A stretch of DNA of 40,841 bases, from contig CANMTP010000026.1 of the NCBI GenBank assembly GCA_947500845.1, positions 1 to 40,841 on the forward strand, written 5' to 3'. The notes beneath the pieces were generated by a model. It had not been told where the DNA came from. It saw nothing but the letters and a program-made list of their open reading frames with translations, and made no database searches. The position numbers and the translations under genes were made by a program. Positions 33,449 through 40,841 of the stretch are shown here, piece after piece. The stretch comes from an uncultured Aquimarina sp. (lineage in GTDB: Bacteria; Bacteroidota; Bacteroidia; Flavobacteriales; Flavobacteriaceae). Every line of letters starts with the position of its first letter. The stretch's first letter is position 1.

Positions 33449-34729
33449 ATGATTATTGAAATAATGCCATGTAGGCTTAAACAATTCTTATTATTTTTTG
33501 CGGTTGCATCAGGCATCCCTAATACTTTTTTCGCTCAGTCTGTAGAAAGCATTTTTGATGCAGATCATATTAAAACGATTCAATTCTATGGCGATTCAGA
33601 ATTTACAAACATCCCCATTATTGAATTAGGAAAACCTATAAAAATAACTTTTGACGATATTAATGGAGATGAAGCGGATTATTATTATCGTATTACTCAT
33701 CATAATTTTGACTGGACACCTTCTGTACTTTTCAAGAATGAGTATCTAGATGGTTTTGATGAAATCAGAATAGTAAATTGGGAGAATTCCTTTAACACAT
33801 TACAATTATACAGCCATTATACACTAACTATTCCTAATGAAGACACAAGAAGACTTAAAGTTAGTGGAAACTATATTATAGAAATCTATAATGACGATGA
33901 CCAAGTGGTTTTTTCCAGAAAATTTATTGTTTATGAAAACAGAACAACAGTAAAAGTATATATCAAAAGATCCAGGGATCTTAACTTTATAAATACAAAA
34001 CAGTCTGTGCAGTTTGAAATAAATTCACCTAATGAAATATTGAGAGACCCAAAACGTACAGTAAAAACACTAGTAATGCAAAATAATAATATTGGTCAGG
34101 GCATTACTAATTTGATACCACAGTTTACCATTGCCAATCAACTTGTTTACAAATACGATCAGGAATCTAGTTTTTGGGGAGGAAACGAATTTCTTTTTTT
34201 TGACAATAAAGATATTAGAGCTTCTAACGCTGGCATCGGCCGCATTGATTTACAAGACATATATCATAATTACTTACATCGCAATGTAGTAAGAGCAAAT
34301 AGAAGATATACGTATAATCCAGACATTAACGGGAACTTTGTCATTCGTAATCTTAATGCAGATAACAACAATGTTGAAGCAGATTATGCCTGGATACATT
34401 TTTCATTAGAATGTTACGAACCATTAGACGGTGGTACTATTCATCTTTTTGGAAATTTCAATAATTACGTGCTAGATGAATCGACAAAGCTGCTGTATGA
34501 TAAAGAAAGTGGATTGTACTACACCAAAAAATTATTTAAACAAGGATTCTATAATTACAGATATGTTCGTTTAAAACCTGATGGGACTATAGATCCAGGG
34601 TTTATTAGTGGTAATTTTGATGAAACCGAAAACGAATACACAGTAATCCCTTACTATCGCGCTCCCGGAGCCCGTTATGATCGAGCCATCGGAAAAGGAA
34701 TTGGAAACTCGGCAAACATAACCAACTAG
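33449..34729 (+). CDS. Type IX secretion system plug protein (DUF5103 family)
   Basis: 426 residues from the ATG at 33449; another in-frame ATG at 33464 is possible. Signal peptide to about residue 30 (ending FFAQS). DUF5103 proteins were identified as the periplasmic plug that closes the SprA translocon in the type IX system of Flavobacterium. Visible features are KTIQFYGDSEFTNIPII, a first beta domain, YYYRITHHNFDWTP near 70, and the C-terminal SLECYEPLDGGTIHLFGNFNN immunoglobulin-like domain. Length fits the family. Divergent from nqrA; the other visible T9SS link is the sorting-domain protein at 4817-5992. Confidence 0.88.
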   Translation: MIIEIMPCRLKQFLLFFAVASGIPNTFFAQSVESIFDADHIKTIQFYGDSEFTNIPIIELGKPIKITFDDINGDEADYYYRITHHNFDWTPSVLFKNEYLDGFDEIRIVNWENSFNTLQLYSHYTLTIPNEDTRRLKVSGNYIIEIYNDDDQVVFSRKFIVYENRTTVKVYIKRSRDLNFINTKQSVQFEINSPNEILRDPKRTVKTLVMQNNNIGQGITNLIPQFTIANQLVYKYDQESSFWGGNEFLFFDNKDIRASNAGIGRIDLQDIYHNYLHRNVVRANRRYTYNPDINGNFVIRNLNADNNNVEADYAWIHFSLECYEPLDGGTIHLFGNFNNYVLDESTKLLYDKESGLYYTKKLFKQGFYNYRYVRLKPDGTIDPGFISGNFDETENEYTVIPYYRAPGARYDRAIGKGIGNSANITN

Positions 34730-34804
34730 AATAAGCACACATTCTTTTGGGATTTTAATAAACTACTTTTATTTTAGAACCCATACTTGATTAAACCAAT
34801 ATAC

Positions 34805-35956
34805 ATGAAAGAAAAGGGGAGATTTCTTAAAAAGTACAGAGGGAATGAATGTCTCAATTGTGGAGTTCCATTGGATATCATTGATCGGTATTGTCATAAT
34901 TGCGGACAAATTAATACGACCAAAAAATTATCATTCAAAGATTTTTTTAGTGAATTCTTTGCTAGCATATTTTCTTACGATTCAAGATTAAGACATACCG
35001 TAGTTGCACTATTATTTAGTCCCGGAAAAATATCTAAAGAGTATGTTGAAGGAAAGCGTATTAAATACGCAAACCCGTTTAGATTTTACCTTAGCGTTTC
35101 TATCATTTTCTTCATTATCAATGGTTTGTTTATTGATTTTGATGGATTCAGTGTTGGCATAGAAGATAATGTAACTAAGGGAAAGGAGGTAATAGATGAA
35201 ATAAAAAAAGACGTTGCTACAGATTCATTACGATATAAAATTAATGCAGAAATAAAGAAAAACGAAGATCTTTCGCTTTCAGATAAGAAAATACTTGATG
35301 AGCAATTATCGAACATAGAAAACACCGCTCCTTTTATTACTAAAAAACAAGAACCTGAAGAAGTAATTTATTATACACAATCCCAAATTGACACTATGAA
35401 TCTCTTTAATCAGGGCATAAAGCTTTGGTCGATGTATGGTGATCATTACGAAAAAACGGGTCAAAAATCTGCATATCGCGCATTAACCGAGTTAAACCAC
35501 CAAAAAAGTCAATTTAACCGATATATTTACCAAAGAGCTATTAAAACCAATAATATTAATAAAAATTATGGAAGAGAATTATTAGAATTCATTTTCAACA
35601 AATTACCTTTTATTATATTCTTCTTTCTTCCATTCTTTGCACTAGCAATTTGGTTATTGTATGTAAGGAGATCTTGTACTTATATGGAACACCTGGTATT
35701 CACATTTCACACTCAAACCATGTTTTTCATTTTAGTAGGAATTGCAATTTTGATTGATCAGATTACCAAAACCGGATCTGCCACTGGTATTGCAATGCTC
35801 GTATTCTTATTTTATCTATATAAAGCCATGCGTAAGTTTTACAATCAAAGAAGAGGTAAAACTATTGTTAAATTTCTGTTAGTGAATGTTTTATTTTTTA
35901 TCTTAGCGGCAATAGGATCTGGTATTACCATAGCCGGATCAATTTTTATTTTTTAA
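34805..35956 (+). CDS. DUF3667 zinc-ribbon membrane protein
   Basis: 383 residues from the ATG at 34805; the open frame begins at a TTG six codons earlier. An N-terminal zinc ribbon has Cys16-x2-Cys19 and Cys30-x2-Cys33 (CLNCG, CHNCGQ), followed by the DUF3667 core SFKDFFSEFFASIFSYDSRL and the LFSPGKISKEYVEGKRIKYANPFRFYL segment. A first transmembrane helix (about 93-110), a charged extracytoplasmic or cytoplasmic region of about 150 residues, and three to four C-terminal helices follow. Function unknown. Its stop is directly followed by the apaG start codon. Confidence 0.88.
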   Translation: MKEKGRFLKKYRGNECLNCGVPLDIIDRYCHNCGQINTTKKLSFKDFFSEFFASIFSYDSRLRHTVVALLFSPGKISKEYVEGKRIKYANPFRFYLSVSIIFFIINGLFIDFDGFSVGIEDNVTKGKEVIDEIKKDVATDSLRYKINAEIKKNEDLSLSDKKILDEQLSNIENTAPFITKKQEPEEVIYYTQSQIDTMNLFNQGIKLWSMYGDHYEKTGQKSAYRALTELNHQKSQFNRYIYQRAIKTNNINKNYGRELLEFIFNKLPFIIFFFLPFFALAIWLLYVRRSCTYMEHLVFTFHTQTMFFILVGIAILIDQITKTGSATGIAMLVFLFYLYKAMRKFYNQRRGKTIVKFLLVNVLFFILAAIGSGITIAGSIFIF

Positions 35957-36343
35957 ATGGTTCAACAAGTAACAAGAGGCATTAAGATTTCGGTGGACAC
36001 CACCTTTGAAGGTACGTTCTATAAGAACTATAAGATTCATTTTGCCTTTGGTTACAAGATTACTATTGAAAATCAAAGTAAAGACTCTGTACAACTCACC
36101 TCTCGTTTTTGGGAAATCAAAGACGCATTAAACAATACTGAAATAGTAGAAGGTGAAGGTGTAATAGGGAAAAAACCAGTTCTTAAACCAGGAGAATCAC
36201 ATACATATACCAGTGGTTGTTTACTTAGTTCACCATTTGGTTCTATGAAAGGGCATTACAATATGGTCAATTTTACTTCTACCAGAAAATTTAAAGTAAT
36301 GATTCCCGGATTTAAGTTAAGTACTCCTTTTGCTCTCAACTAA
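35957..36343 (+). CDS. apaG: ApaG domain protein
   Basis: 128 residues, standard length. Single fibronectin-III-like beta domain with family signatures FAFGYKITIENQSKDSVQLTSRFW, EGEGVIGKKPVLKPGESHTYTSG and SPFGSMKGHYNM. ApaG is linked genetically to cobalt resistance and magnesium efflux, and in later work to ApaH and to binding of nucleotides; its mechanism is unsettled. Start codon abuts the stop of the DUF3667 gene, so translation is probably coupled. Its stop overlaps the stop of the convergent gene by three bases. Confidence 0.95.
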   Translation: MVQQVTRGIKISVDTTFEGTFYKNYKIHFAFGYKITIENQSKDSVQLTSRFWEIKDALNNTEIVEGEGVIGKKPVLKPGESHTYTSGCLLSSPFGSMKGHYNMVNFTSTRKFKVMIPGFKLSTPFALN

Positions 36344-37329
36344 GCAATTCTTTTTATCAAATCAAATCTTACTCTCTTACCTTTTTGTTCCACATGACAA
36401 TATTTACAATTGGAGTCATACACAAACCGATACTCTTCAGATATGTTAAATGAAATATTCTTTACTTCAAAAAGACCCTTAAAATCCAGTTTCCCGTATT
36501 CGGTATATCGTGTTACTTCGAATATATTCTTCTCACTAGTACTATCCAAAATAAAATATGCACTACTTCCTATCCCCGAAAGAAAGTGTGCATTTTTCAT
36601 GAAACCATTAGGACTCACTACATGATTATATGGGGTTTTTGGAATATTTTTATCGAAATAATTGATAAGGTTTTCTTTCAGAACTGAACCTGGATAGATA
36701 TTTAATTTTCCATTTTCTACTTGATAAATTGGATTCCCCAAAGAGGCCTTTTCTACATTTCCCAGGGGGCTAGGCGTAAACAATTTGTTACGTAATAACG
36801 GTTTCCTAATTTTTGTGTGATCAGTACCCGCCAAAATAGTATCAGTTACAATACGCGAACAATTACTACCCTGCTTTCCGAAAGCTTTATATGGAATACT
36901 CCCTTTTTCCTGAACAGCTACAACGAAACTCTTAGCTTTTTGGTAATATATATAATCACAAACCGAAGCGACTAAGCGACCACTACCGTGGGTTTTATCT
37001 GGATTTGCTTCGAGCCACAGTAAAAACTCCTCTATGTTAGTCAATTCCTTATCCTTGGTCAGGTCAGCCTGAAAAGGTATTTCTAATTCTACATCAGTGA
37101 CAGCGCTTCTTACACGGCCATACCCTTGCGGCGTAATATATCTTCCAAAATCATAATACTCTGCATTACCAGTTTCATTTTCTATAAGAACAAATGCAGC
37201 ATGCCCTGCCTTGATATAATTTTGTTTCCCCAGACCAAGCGCCAAAAGTACTTTGGTCGATGATTCATCAGAATGTTTTACAAAGGTATCCGGAAACGCG
37301 AGTGAAATTATTTTGCCCGTATAGCTCAC
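36340..37329 (-). CDS. Uncharacterised protein with possible permuted papain-like His/Cys site
   Basis: 329 residues, no clear signal peptide. An N-terminal His in KAGHAAFVLIE (His43) followed by NAEYYDFGRY, and later GSNCSRIVTD (Cys157), reproduce the order His-then-Cys seen in circularly permuted NlpC/P60 (LRAT/YiiX-like) folds. Similar flavobacterial proteins are, as I recall, grouped in a DUF family (perhaps DUF6695). The C-terminal 150 residues are beta-rich, and contain CKYC near the end (about 311-314). It is the second gene of a two-gene unit with the NRDE protein. Peptidase, amidase or acyltransferase activity is inference only. Confidence 0.8.
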   Translation of the reverse strand: MSYTGKIISLAFPDTFVKHSDESSTKVLLALGLGKQNYIKAGHAAFVLIENETGNAEYYDFGRYITPQGYGRVRSAVTDVELEIPFQADLTKDKELTNIEEFLLWLEANPDKTHGSGRLVASVCDYIYYQKAKSFVVAVQEKGSIPYKAFGKQGSNCSRIVTDTILAGTDHTKIRKPLLRNKLFTPSPLGNVEKASLGNPIYQVENGKLNIYPGSVLKENLINYFDKNIPKTPYNHVVSPNGFMKNAHFLSGIGSSAYFILDSTSEKNIFEVTRYTEYGKLDFKGLFEVKNISFNISEEYRFVYDSNCKYCHVEQKGKRVRFDLIKRIA

Positions 37330-37365
37330 TCATTCAAAATTTTTGTTAATCAATCCCCTGTCTAA

Positions 37366-38082
37366 TTAAACTGTAATCGCATCAAAAACGACAGTATTCA
37401 CTTCTTTGTTTTGCAGATTTTCATATCGCATACTTAGCGCATCGTCATTCTTAACTATCTGGGTAATGCTTATAGTTTTTAAAAAACCTCGATCTATCTG
37501 CAAATCCATATCTTTATCTCCTACCCCTGCATTTTCATGAAAATCTATAATTGTATTAGAAGAAAGAATGTTTTCATTCTCAAATGTTTCGAACCATTTT
37601 TCACGCATACTTTTCATTTCACTCGTATACAATGTAGAAGACGACCAAATATGTGTTTCTTTTTCTAAGGCACGAAGGTGTTTTTGTTGTCCATCCCAGA
37701 CAAATTCAAAAAATAAAAGATCAGACTGCCAATTCGCAGCAACAATCGTAAATGGTTCTATGCCTTTACAATTATAATCGTTAATAGCTTTTTCTACATC
37801 ATTGGCTTCTAATAAATCTTTGACCACGACTCCTCTACTTTGTCTATACGCTGAAAGTCTTTCATGAATTTCAAAACCACCATTGAGCAAGCAAACCATA
37901 GTATTCTTATCGCTTACTCCAATCCATGTTCCACCAGCAACTGTATCTTTAGGAAATAACATTCTAGTTTTATTAACCTGATAGAATTCAGGCTGCAATG
38001 TTTTTCGATTTATTATCTCATCACGATTAGAGGTAAGAATAAAATCATTTTCTTGAATTGGGATTAACGTAACTGTACACAT
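37366..38082 (-). CDS. NRDE/TANGO2-family protein
   Basis: 238 residues from the ATG at 38082, which places Cys2 directly after Met (MCTVTLIP), as is typical of the family; the frame opens nine codons upstream. The name-giving motif is LTSNRDE (about residues 16-22). VAGGTWIGVSDKN and LLNGGFEIH are the next conserved blocks. The family has an Ntn-hydrolase-like appearance with Cys2 as potential nucleophile, and animal TANGO2 is linked to lipid and heme metabolism. The bacterial role is undefined. It lies 36 bases upstream of the His/Cys protein gene on the same strand. Confidence 0.9.
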   Translation of the reverse strand: MCTVTLIPIQENDFILTSNRDEIINRKTLQPEFYQVNKTRMLFPKDTVAGGTWIGVSDKNTMVCLLNGGFEIHERLSAYRQSRGVVVKDLLEANDVEKAINDYNCKGIEPFTIVAANWQSDLLFFEFVWDGQQKHLRALEKETHIWSSSTLYTSEMKSMREKWFETFENENILSSNTIIDFHENAGVGDKDMDLQIDRGFLKTISITQIVKNDDALSMRYENLQNKEVNTVVFDAITV

Positions 38083-38182
38083 AAATTCTGGGTCGGCTAA
38101 ATTCATCACAACTTACAAAAAAAATATATATCTGTGCAATGTTTATAAAAGGTTAAAATGGATAATACCCTATATAATTTTC

Positions 38183-38190
38183 TATCTTTG
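38183..38190 (+). promoter_or_regulatory. -7 promoter element of pruA
   Basis: TATCTTTG, an exact match to TAnnTTTG, 51 bases before the pruA start. A clear TTTG -33 is not seen at 19-20 bases upstream. Confidence 0.45.
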
Positions 38191-38241
38191 CTATCCTGAG
38201 TAACTAACACATCTTACTAATTTATAATAACACAATATATT

Positions 38242-39870
38242 ATGGGAAAAGGTTTTTTTCAAGTTCCTACAGCTATAAACGAGCCAGTAAAGTCGTATGC
38301 ACCAGGAACACCTGAAAGAGAAGAAGTTCTAACAACCTACAGAAAAATGTACAATACCAACGTAGATGTACCTTTATATATTAACGGGGAAGAAATAAGA
38401 ACTGGAGATACAAATACAATGTCTCCTCCTCATGATCACAAACATGTTTTAGGGACCTATCATAAGGCCGAAAAAAAACATGTTCAAAAAGCAATAGATA
38501 CTGCTCTTGAGGCACGTAAAAAATGGGCAGATCTGGCATGGGAACAACGCGCTGCGGTTTTTTTAAGAGCTGCAGAATTAATTGCAGGTCCATACAGAGC
38601 AAAAATAAACGCAGCTACAATGTTAGCACAATCTAAGAATATTTTTCAGGCAGAAATTGATGCGGCCTGTGAGTTTATAGACTTTTTACGTTTCAATGTA
38701 GAATTCATGACTCAAATTTATGAGGATCAACCTGATTCTACTTCAGATGCATGGAATAGATTAGAATATCGACCTCTTGAAGGTTTTGTATATGCTATTA
38801 CTCCTTTCAATTTCACAGCGATATCAGGAAATTTACCAGCTAGTGCTGCTTTAATGGGAAATACTGTGGTTTGGAAACCAAGTGATAGTCAGATTTATTC
38901 TGCAAAAGTTATCGTTGATATTTTTAAGGAGGCAGGTGTTCCAGATGGAGTAATCAATGTGGTTTACGGTGATCCTGTAATGATCACAGACACCGTATTA
39001 GCAAGTCCCGATTTTGCGGGAATTCATTTTACAGGAAGTACACATGTATTTAAGGATATCTGGGCCAAGATTGGCACAAATATCCACAATTATAAGACCT
39101 ACCCTAGAATTGTAGGTGAAACTGGTGGAAAAGACTTTATTGTCGCTCACCCAAGTGCCAATGCAAAACAAGTAGCAACAGGTATCTCTAGAGGTGCTTT
39201 TGAATTTCAAGGTCAAAAATGTAGCGCAGCATCCAGAGCCTACATCCCAAAAAGTCTATGGGCAGATGTTGAGAAATACGTGAAAGAAGATATTAAATCT
39301 TTTAAAATGGGATCTCCGGAAGATATGAGTAACTTTATTACAGCTGTTATCCACGAGGGTTCTTTTGATAAGCTTGCAAAATATATCGACCAGGCAAAGA
39401 GTGACAAAGATGCAGAAATTATAGCCGGTGGCAATTATGATAAATCAAAAGGATACTTTATTGAACCTACAGTAATTGTAGCCAAAGATCCAAAATATAC
39501 CACTATGTGTACAGAACTTTTTGGTCCTGTTATCACTATTTTTGTTTACGAGGATAATAAATGGTCTGAAACACTAGAATTAGTTGATCAAACCAGTGAA
39601 TATGCGCTTACCGGAGCAATTTTCTCTACTGATCGTTACGCAGCTGCCGAGGCTACAAAAGCACTACAAAATAGTGCCGGAAACTTTTACATCAATGACA
39701 AACCAACAGGAGCAGTTGTAGGGCAACAACCCTTTGGTGGTGCCAGGGCATCTGGAACCAATGATAAAGCCGGATCATACCTTAACCTATTGCGTTGGGT
39801 ATCCCCTCGCACAATCAAAGAAACATTTGTTTCTCCGTCTGATTATAGATATCCTTTCTTGGGAGAATAA
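38242..39870 (+). CDS. pruA: L-glutamate gamma-semialdehyde (1-pyrroline-5-carboxylate) dehydrogenase
   Basis: 542 residues, class-4 aldehyde dehydrogenase length. It oxidises glutamate semialdehyde to glutamate with NAD+ in proline degradation. Catalytic Cys327 (FQGQKCSAASR) and Glu293 (IVGETGGKDF) are present, as are ITPFNFTAISGNLPASAAL and the cofactor loop FTGSTHVF. The C-terminal PFGGARASGTNDKAGS block marks the P5C dehydrogenase group. No proline dehydrogenase gene lies in the window. Two small genes follow closely and are probably in the same transcript. Confidence 0.96.
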   Translation: MGKGFFQVPTAINEPVKSYAPGTPEREEVLTTYRKMYNTNVDVPLYINGEEIRTGDTNTMSPPHDHKHVLGTYHKAEKKHVQKAIDTALEARKKWADLAWEQRAAVFLRAAELIAGPYRAKINAATMLAQSKNIFQAEIDAACEFIDFLRFNVEFMTQIYEDQPDSTSDAWNRLEYRPLEGFVYAITPFNFTAISGNLPASAALMGNTVVWKPSDSQIYSAKVIVDIFKEAGVPDGVINVVYGDPVMITDTVLASPDFAGIHFTGSTHVFKDIWAKIGTNIHNYKTYPRIVGETGGKDFIVAHPSANAKQVATGISRGAFEFQGQKCSAASRAYIPKSLWADVEKYVKEDIKSFKMGSPEDMSNFITAVIHEGSFDKLAKYIDQAKSDKDAEIIAGGNYDKSKGYFIEPTVIVAKDPKYTTMCTELFGPVITIFVYEDNKWSETLELVDQTSEYALTGAIFSTDRYAAAEATKALQNSAGNFYINDKPTGAVVGQQPFGGARASGTNDKAGSYLNLLRWVSPRTIKETFVSPSDYRYPFLGE

Positions 39871-39876
39871 TTAATA

Positions 39877-40323
39877 ATGAAATTAATAATACATAAACCG
39901 TATATCATTTTCTGGGTTTTGATTCCCTTAATGATGATATACGGTTTCTTTCAAGGAGATGAAACTCTTGATATTAATATCCATGATACCTACTATGTAA
40001 TCATCAAACTACAAATATGGTATTTCTTGTCCCATATATTCGCCATTTTTGGCATCTTGTATTGGCTACTTATTTTTTTTAATAGGAAAATTATAAGAAG
40101 ACTTACTTCAATACATGTTTTCACTACTATTATAGGAATATTGCTACTCACTATTATTTCTCCTTTGTTTGCTAAAGAAGCATTTCAAATTGTGGATAAC
40201 AGAGAAGAAAATATTTTAATCACAGAATCAATAGTTCTTTTTATTATTATAATTGCTCAGGTATTGTTTCTAATAAATTTAAGTATTGGTTTGTATAAAA
40301 AAAATGAAGTTTTTCAAAAATGA
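39877..40323 (+). CDS. Small membrane protein resembling heme-copper oxidase subunit I helices, without heme ligands
   Basis: 148 residues with about four transmembrane helices (9-25, 43-66, 80-97, 115-138). Residues 31-98 resemble the helix X-XI region of cytochrome oxidase subunit I: LDI-x2-HDTYYV (31-41), then LSHIFAIFGILYW (51-63), and SIH-x6-IG (78-87) correspond to the subunit I patterns LDI-x2-HDTYYVV, LSMGAVFAI and KIH-x5-IG. The heme-ligand segment AHFH is replaced by residues KLQ with no histidine, so it cannot bind heme in that way. No other oxidase gene is near. It begins 6 bases after pruA and overlaps the next gene by 4 bases. Confidence 0.85.
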   Translation: MKLIIHKPYIIFWVLIPLMMIYGFFQGDETLDINIHDTYYVIIKLQIWYFLSHIFAIFGILYWLLIFFNRKIIRRLTSIHVFTTIIGILLLTIISPLFAKEAFQIVDNREENILITESIVLFIIIIAQVLFLINLSIGLYKKNEVFQK

Positions 40324-40778
40324 TTATCCGAACCGCTAAAATAGAGGACTTACCTACTCTTCTTGATTTTGAACAAAAAATCATTGAAGCAGAACGCCCT
40401 ATGGACCCCACATTGATACAAGACAAAAAAATAAGCTATTATAGTATTTCAGACTATATCCAATCAGACCATACTGAGGTTGTCGTTGCAGAAATTAATG
40501 GCGAAATTGCAGGTAGTGGCTATGGCCAAGTTAGAGATCGCCTAGATTATTTTAAACAAAAACAATTAGGCTACATTGGCTTTATGTATGTAAAAGAAGA
40601 ACATCGTGGGAAAGGCGTAAGCCAAGCTATAATTAAATATCTGTGTAATTGGTTTAAATCCAGAGACCTTGAAGAAATTCGTCTCACAGTTTATGAAAAA
40701 AACCCCAGGGCAATTCGAGCTTATGAAAAAGCCGGTTTTGAAAAACATCTTATTGAAATGCGATTTAATTTAACGTGA
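40320..40778 (+). CDS. GNAT-family N-acetyltransferase
   Basis: 152 residues, the full family length. It begins MIIRTAKIEDLPTLLDFEQ. The acetyl-CoA pyrophosphate loop is EEHRGKGVSQAIIKYL (about 94-109), preceded by the beta-strand LGYIGFMYVK, and followed by VYEKNPRAIRAYEKAGFE typical of RimI-like and small-molecule GNATs. Substrate unknown. It overlaps the preceding gene in an ATGA junction, so the two are translationally coupled. Confidence 0.93.
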   Translation: MIIRTAKIEDLPTLLDFEQKIIEAERPMDPTLIQDKKISYYSISDYIQSDHTEVVVAEINGEIAGSGYGQVRDRLDYFKQKQLGYIGFMYVKEEHRGKGVSQAIIKYLCNWFKSRDLEEIRLTVYEKNPRAIRAYEKAGFEKHLIEMRFNLT

Positions 40779-40841
40779 GTTCGGGATAAGAAACTTTAAT
40801 AATTTATTGTAGAAAAAGCAGAGAATTAGTATATTTAAGTA

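Overview
The window is low-GC DNA from a member of the Bacteroidota, most likely a marine Flavobacteriaceae (an Aquimarina-like organism is a guess from gene content only). The evidence is a type IX secretion (T9SS) type B C-terminal sorting domain, a T9SS plug protein (DUF5103), a complete Na+-translocating NADH:quinone reductase operon, flavobacterial DUF families (DUF3667, DUF4846), reg_prop-type sensor kinases, starts that mostly lack a Shine-Dalgarno sequence, and promoters resembling the Bacteroidetes TTTG-N19/20-TAnnTTTG consensus. No tRNA, rRNA, CRISPR array or transposase was seen.

Layout. 1-5992: three plus-strand surface-protein genes (a partial Asp-rich repeat protein, a 1273-residue Calx-beta/beta-helix protein, and a protein with the T9SS type B sorting domain). 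6146-6869: a minus-strand tandem array of three genes encoding an identical 64-residue peptide with a double-glycine leader and a four-cysteine core; an 838-base gene-free region follows. 7708-11036: ClpP paralogue, M15 peptidase, two tandem CAP-domain lipoproteins (one lacking the active-site residues) and an M48 peptidase. 11117-12411: two paralogous exported ankyrin proteins on the minus strand, separated by a candidate small transcript. 12721-17041: gpmI, a thioredoxin-like lipoprotein, map, a GxxExxY protein flanked by inverted repeats, and a methyltransferase.

17132-20735: a NarL-type response regulator and a periplasmic-propeller sensor kinase. Divergent from the kinase is a four-gene unit (20886-24797) of a large lipoprotein, a small lipoprotein, a membrane protein and a small cysteine-rich membrane protein. 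The inverted repeat ACCC-N5-GGGT occurs both ahead of the regulator gene and in the divergent promoter region, which suggests a regulon. 24798-33273 (minus): nqrABCDEF, a strong terminator, then a DUF4846 protein, a small conserved protein and apbE. ApbE attaches FMN to NqrB and NqrC, so this block makes the sodium pump and its flavin-loading enzyme. 33449-36343: T9SS plug protein, DUF3667 membrane protein and ApaG. 36340-38082 (minus): a protein with a possible permuted papain-like active site, and an NRDE/TANGO2-family protein. 38242-40778: P5C dehydrogenase (pruA), a small membrane protein resembling a fragment of cytochrome oxidase subunit I without heme ligands, and a GNAT acetyltransferase.

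The strongest candidates for something undescribed are the triplicated four-cysteine leader-peptide array, the oxidase-like small membrane protein, and the two-component system with its putative operator and uncharacterised lipoprotein operon.
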